Made by a program: the position numbers and the translations under genes. 64,000 nt of DNA from positions 47,981,593 to 48,045,592 of the forward strand of contig NW_023998415.1 in assembly GCF_014805625.2 (NCBI RefSeq). Reading direction: 5' to 3'. The notes beneath the pieces are model-generated. The model did no database searches. It saw nothing but the letters and a program-made list of their open reading frames with translations, and was not told the origin of the DNA. This document shows positions 62,630-64,000 of this stretch, in pieces; within the stretch, counting starts at the first letter, position 1, and each line of letters begins with the position of its first letter. This stretch comes from Glossina fuscipes. Lineage: Eukaryota; Arthropoda; Insecta; Diptera; Glossinidae.

Positions 62630-63632
62630 GAAGCGAACGATTCGCGGCGTTATGAGAAGGTTCACGGTGTGTATTGGGAAGACGATTTTTTAAAATTAGT
62701 GGGACACAAAGGCTTCACTCGTTTTTCGCATTAGATGCATCGGGCCTTAGAAACATTAGCGTATTTCATGTCGTTGCAGAACTAAACAACACTGCCCATA
62801 AACTAGAATAAAAAAGGAGCAGAATACATGGATATGACGTTCGGTAATGGACCGAATCTCCAATGCATGAATCCGTGAATCGAAATCGATTCATTTTTGC
62901 AGAGCTTGATAACAGACAATGAAAATAGCGTACAATGTGGACTTTGGCTTCCCTCTTTGCAGAGCTTTCCTACTATTGTAAAGGTGACATCAGACGATGC
63001 TTTCGGAAATTATTTGCTTCAGTTTTTCGTCCCGAAATTCCATTAATGACGTAATGTAAGCGAAGTCTCGAAAATACGCAATCGCCTGCCCTTTGTTTCT
63101 ATGCTAACTAAAATAAAAATTGGAGGAGGAATAGGAGACATGTTTGTTTCGATAGAATGGATGTTCGATATCTGCATTATCTACATTATCTACTAATGGG
63201 AATGAGAAAGACGCAAAGGCAGTCGGAACTGGGAAAAGGAAGCAATAGTTCAATGAATTGCGCAGCGATTAGGAAAGCCAATGGGAATTTTGTGCGAAAA
63301 TGATGATGAAAAGCCTCTCGTCCGCGACACTATGAAGGATATGAAGCATTATCATTTTTGTTATTATTGTTACTTTTGTTACTTTTTTATTTTCGTTTTT
63401 GCTATCGTTGTTCCTTTTTATTTTTCTTCCTTCTCATTTCTACTTGAATTTTACCAAAGAAACATCTGGTTTTTCGCAATTCCATTGTCGAGCAATTTAA
63501 TGACTGCATGCTTCTGCAGTCTTATAATAACGCTTACTTCCCCGTTGACACGTTATGCTTCACGTTACTTAACTCGGCTGAGAACAAACTTTGAGACCCG
63601 GGATTTTGTAACTAATGCGTTCAGCCTGCTCT

Positions 63633-63677
<45 letters not shown>

Positions 63678-64000
63678 AATCCAAACGATGTACATTTATG
63701 TACCGAAGGACATGAATTCATTGTAAGTGATTAGAAGGAAAGCGGAAGCAAGCTGATAGGAGTGTAAGCATATAATTAGTTATAATAAAAAAAGCAAAGA
63801 AGGAAAGTGTCGATATTCTGCAAAGGCATTTGCGAGATTAAGTTTAAAGCGGCCTCCTAAACTTATTCGGTTTCAAAGGATTTTGAGATTCTTTAAAATC
63901 ATGTCTGTCGTCTTCGGGAAGTTGAAAACTTTTCCTAATTTGATGAATACGATTATACCTATCTCTCTCCAAACTTGAAGGCTTAAAGGATTGAACATTG
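62630..64000. other. Non-coding stretch to right edge
   Basis: No gene recognised. A poly-T of about 39 lies at 63636-63674. The 117-codon plus-strand frame at 63281-63634 is hydrophobic (Phe/Tyr/Cys-rich) because it runs through TTATT/TTTTT simple sequence, and it is not called. Confidence 0.5.

Noticed and set aside
63281..63634. 117-codon hydrophobic frame suggesting a membrane protein
   Set aside because: The hydrophobic residues derive from T-rich simple sequence, and no conserved motif is visible.
1..64000. CRISPR arrays, operons, phage or bacterial defence systems
   Set aside because: The window is insect nuclear DNA with spliced genes and eukaryotic tRNAs; no spaced direct-repeat array or bacterial gene was seen.

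Overview
The window is eukaryotic and nuclear: AT-rich, gene-poor, with short GT-AG introns, eukaryotic tRNA genes and many degenerate transposons. Three recognisable protein genes have their closest known relatives in flies (ida/APC5, Sc2/TECR, meru/RASSF9-10). The dispersed repeats resemble the INE-1/DINE-1 elements of Diptera. I read it as a dipteran scaffold, probably an acalyptrate fly such as a tephritid; the species-level guess is inference. One run of 100 N (37483-37582) is a scaffold gap.

Layout. From 1 to about 41.1 kb I find no confident protein gene. This stretch holds a 161-bp near-perfect palindrome at the left edge, INE-1-like repeats of two subfamilies, two mariner fossils, a 728-bp pogo/Tigger-type MITE with intact ends, many microsatellites and a few unassigned candidate coding patches (15.96-16.19, 27.65-27.90 and 30.41-30.84 kb). 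From 41.16 to 44.39 kb there are three same-strand tRNA-Gln genes (CTG, TTG, CTG). From 44.76 to about 46.4 kb lies a broken copy of Mfap1 (a spliceosomal B-complex protein), with stops, frameshifts and an insertion made of a SINE fragment and a LINE RNase H fragment.

The gene-dense part is 47.1-57.3 kb, all on the minus strand. ida (APC5, 3 coding exons, 756 aa) lies at 49494-47116. Sc2 (very-long-chain enoyl-CoA reductase, 5 coding exons, 301 aa) lies at 51454-50111. meru (RASSF9/10-type Ras-association scaffold, 4 coding exons, 466 aa) lies at 57236-53724. I rebuilt all three exon by exon, and the intron phases agree. A Tc1 fossil and a complete tRNA-derived SINE with a 13-bp target duplication sit between Sc2 and meru. 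From 57.3 to 64 kb there are only repeats, microsatellites and unassigned sequence.

The three genes do unrelated jobs (mitotic ubiquitin ligase, fatty-acid elongation, cell-polarity scaffold) and are ordinary neighbours, not a pathway cluster. I found no convincing new biological system. The most notable items are the Mfap1 pseudogene, the tRNA-Gln cluster, the INE-1-like repeats and the unassigned coding-like patches.
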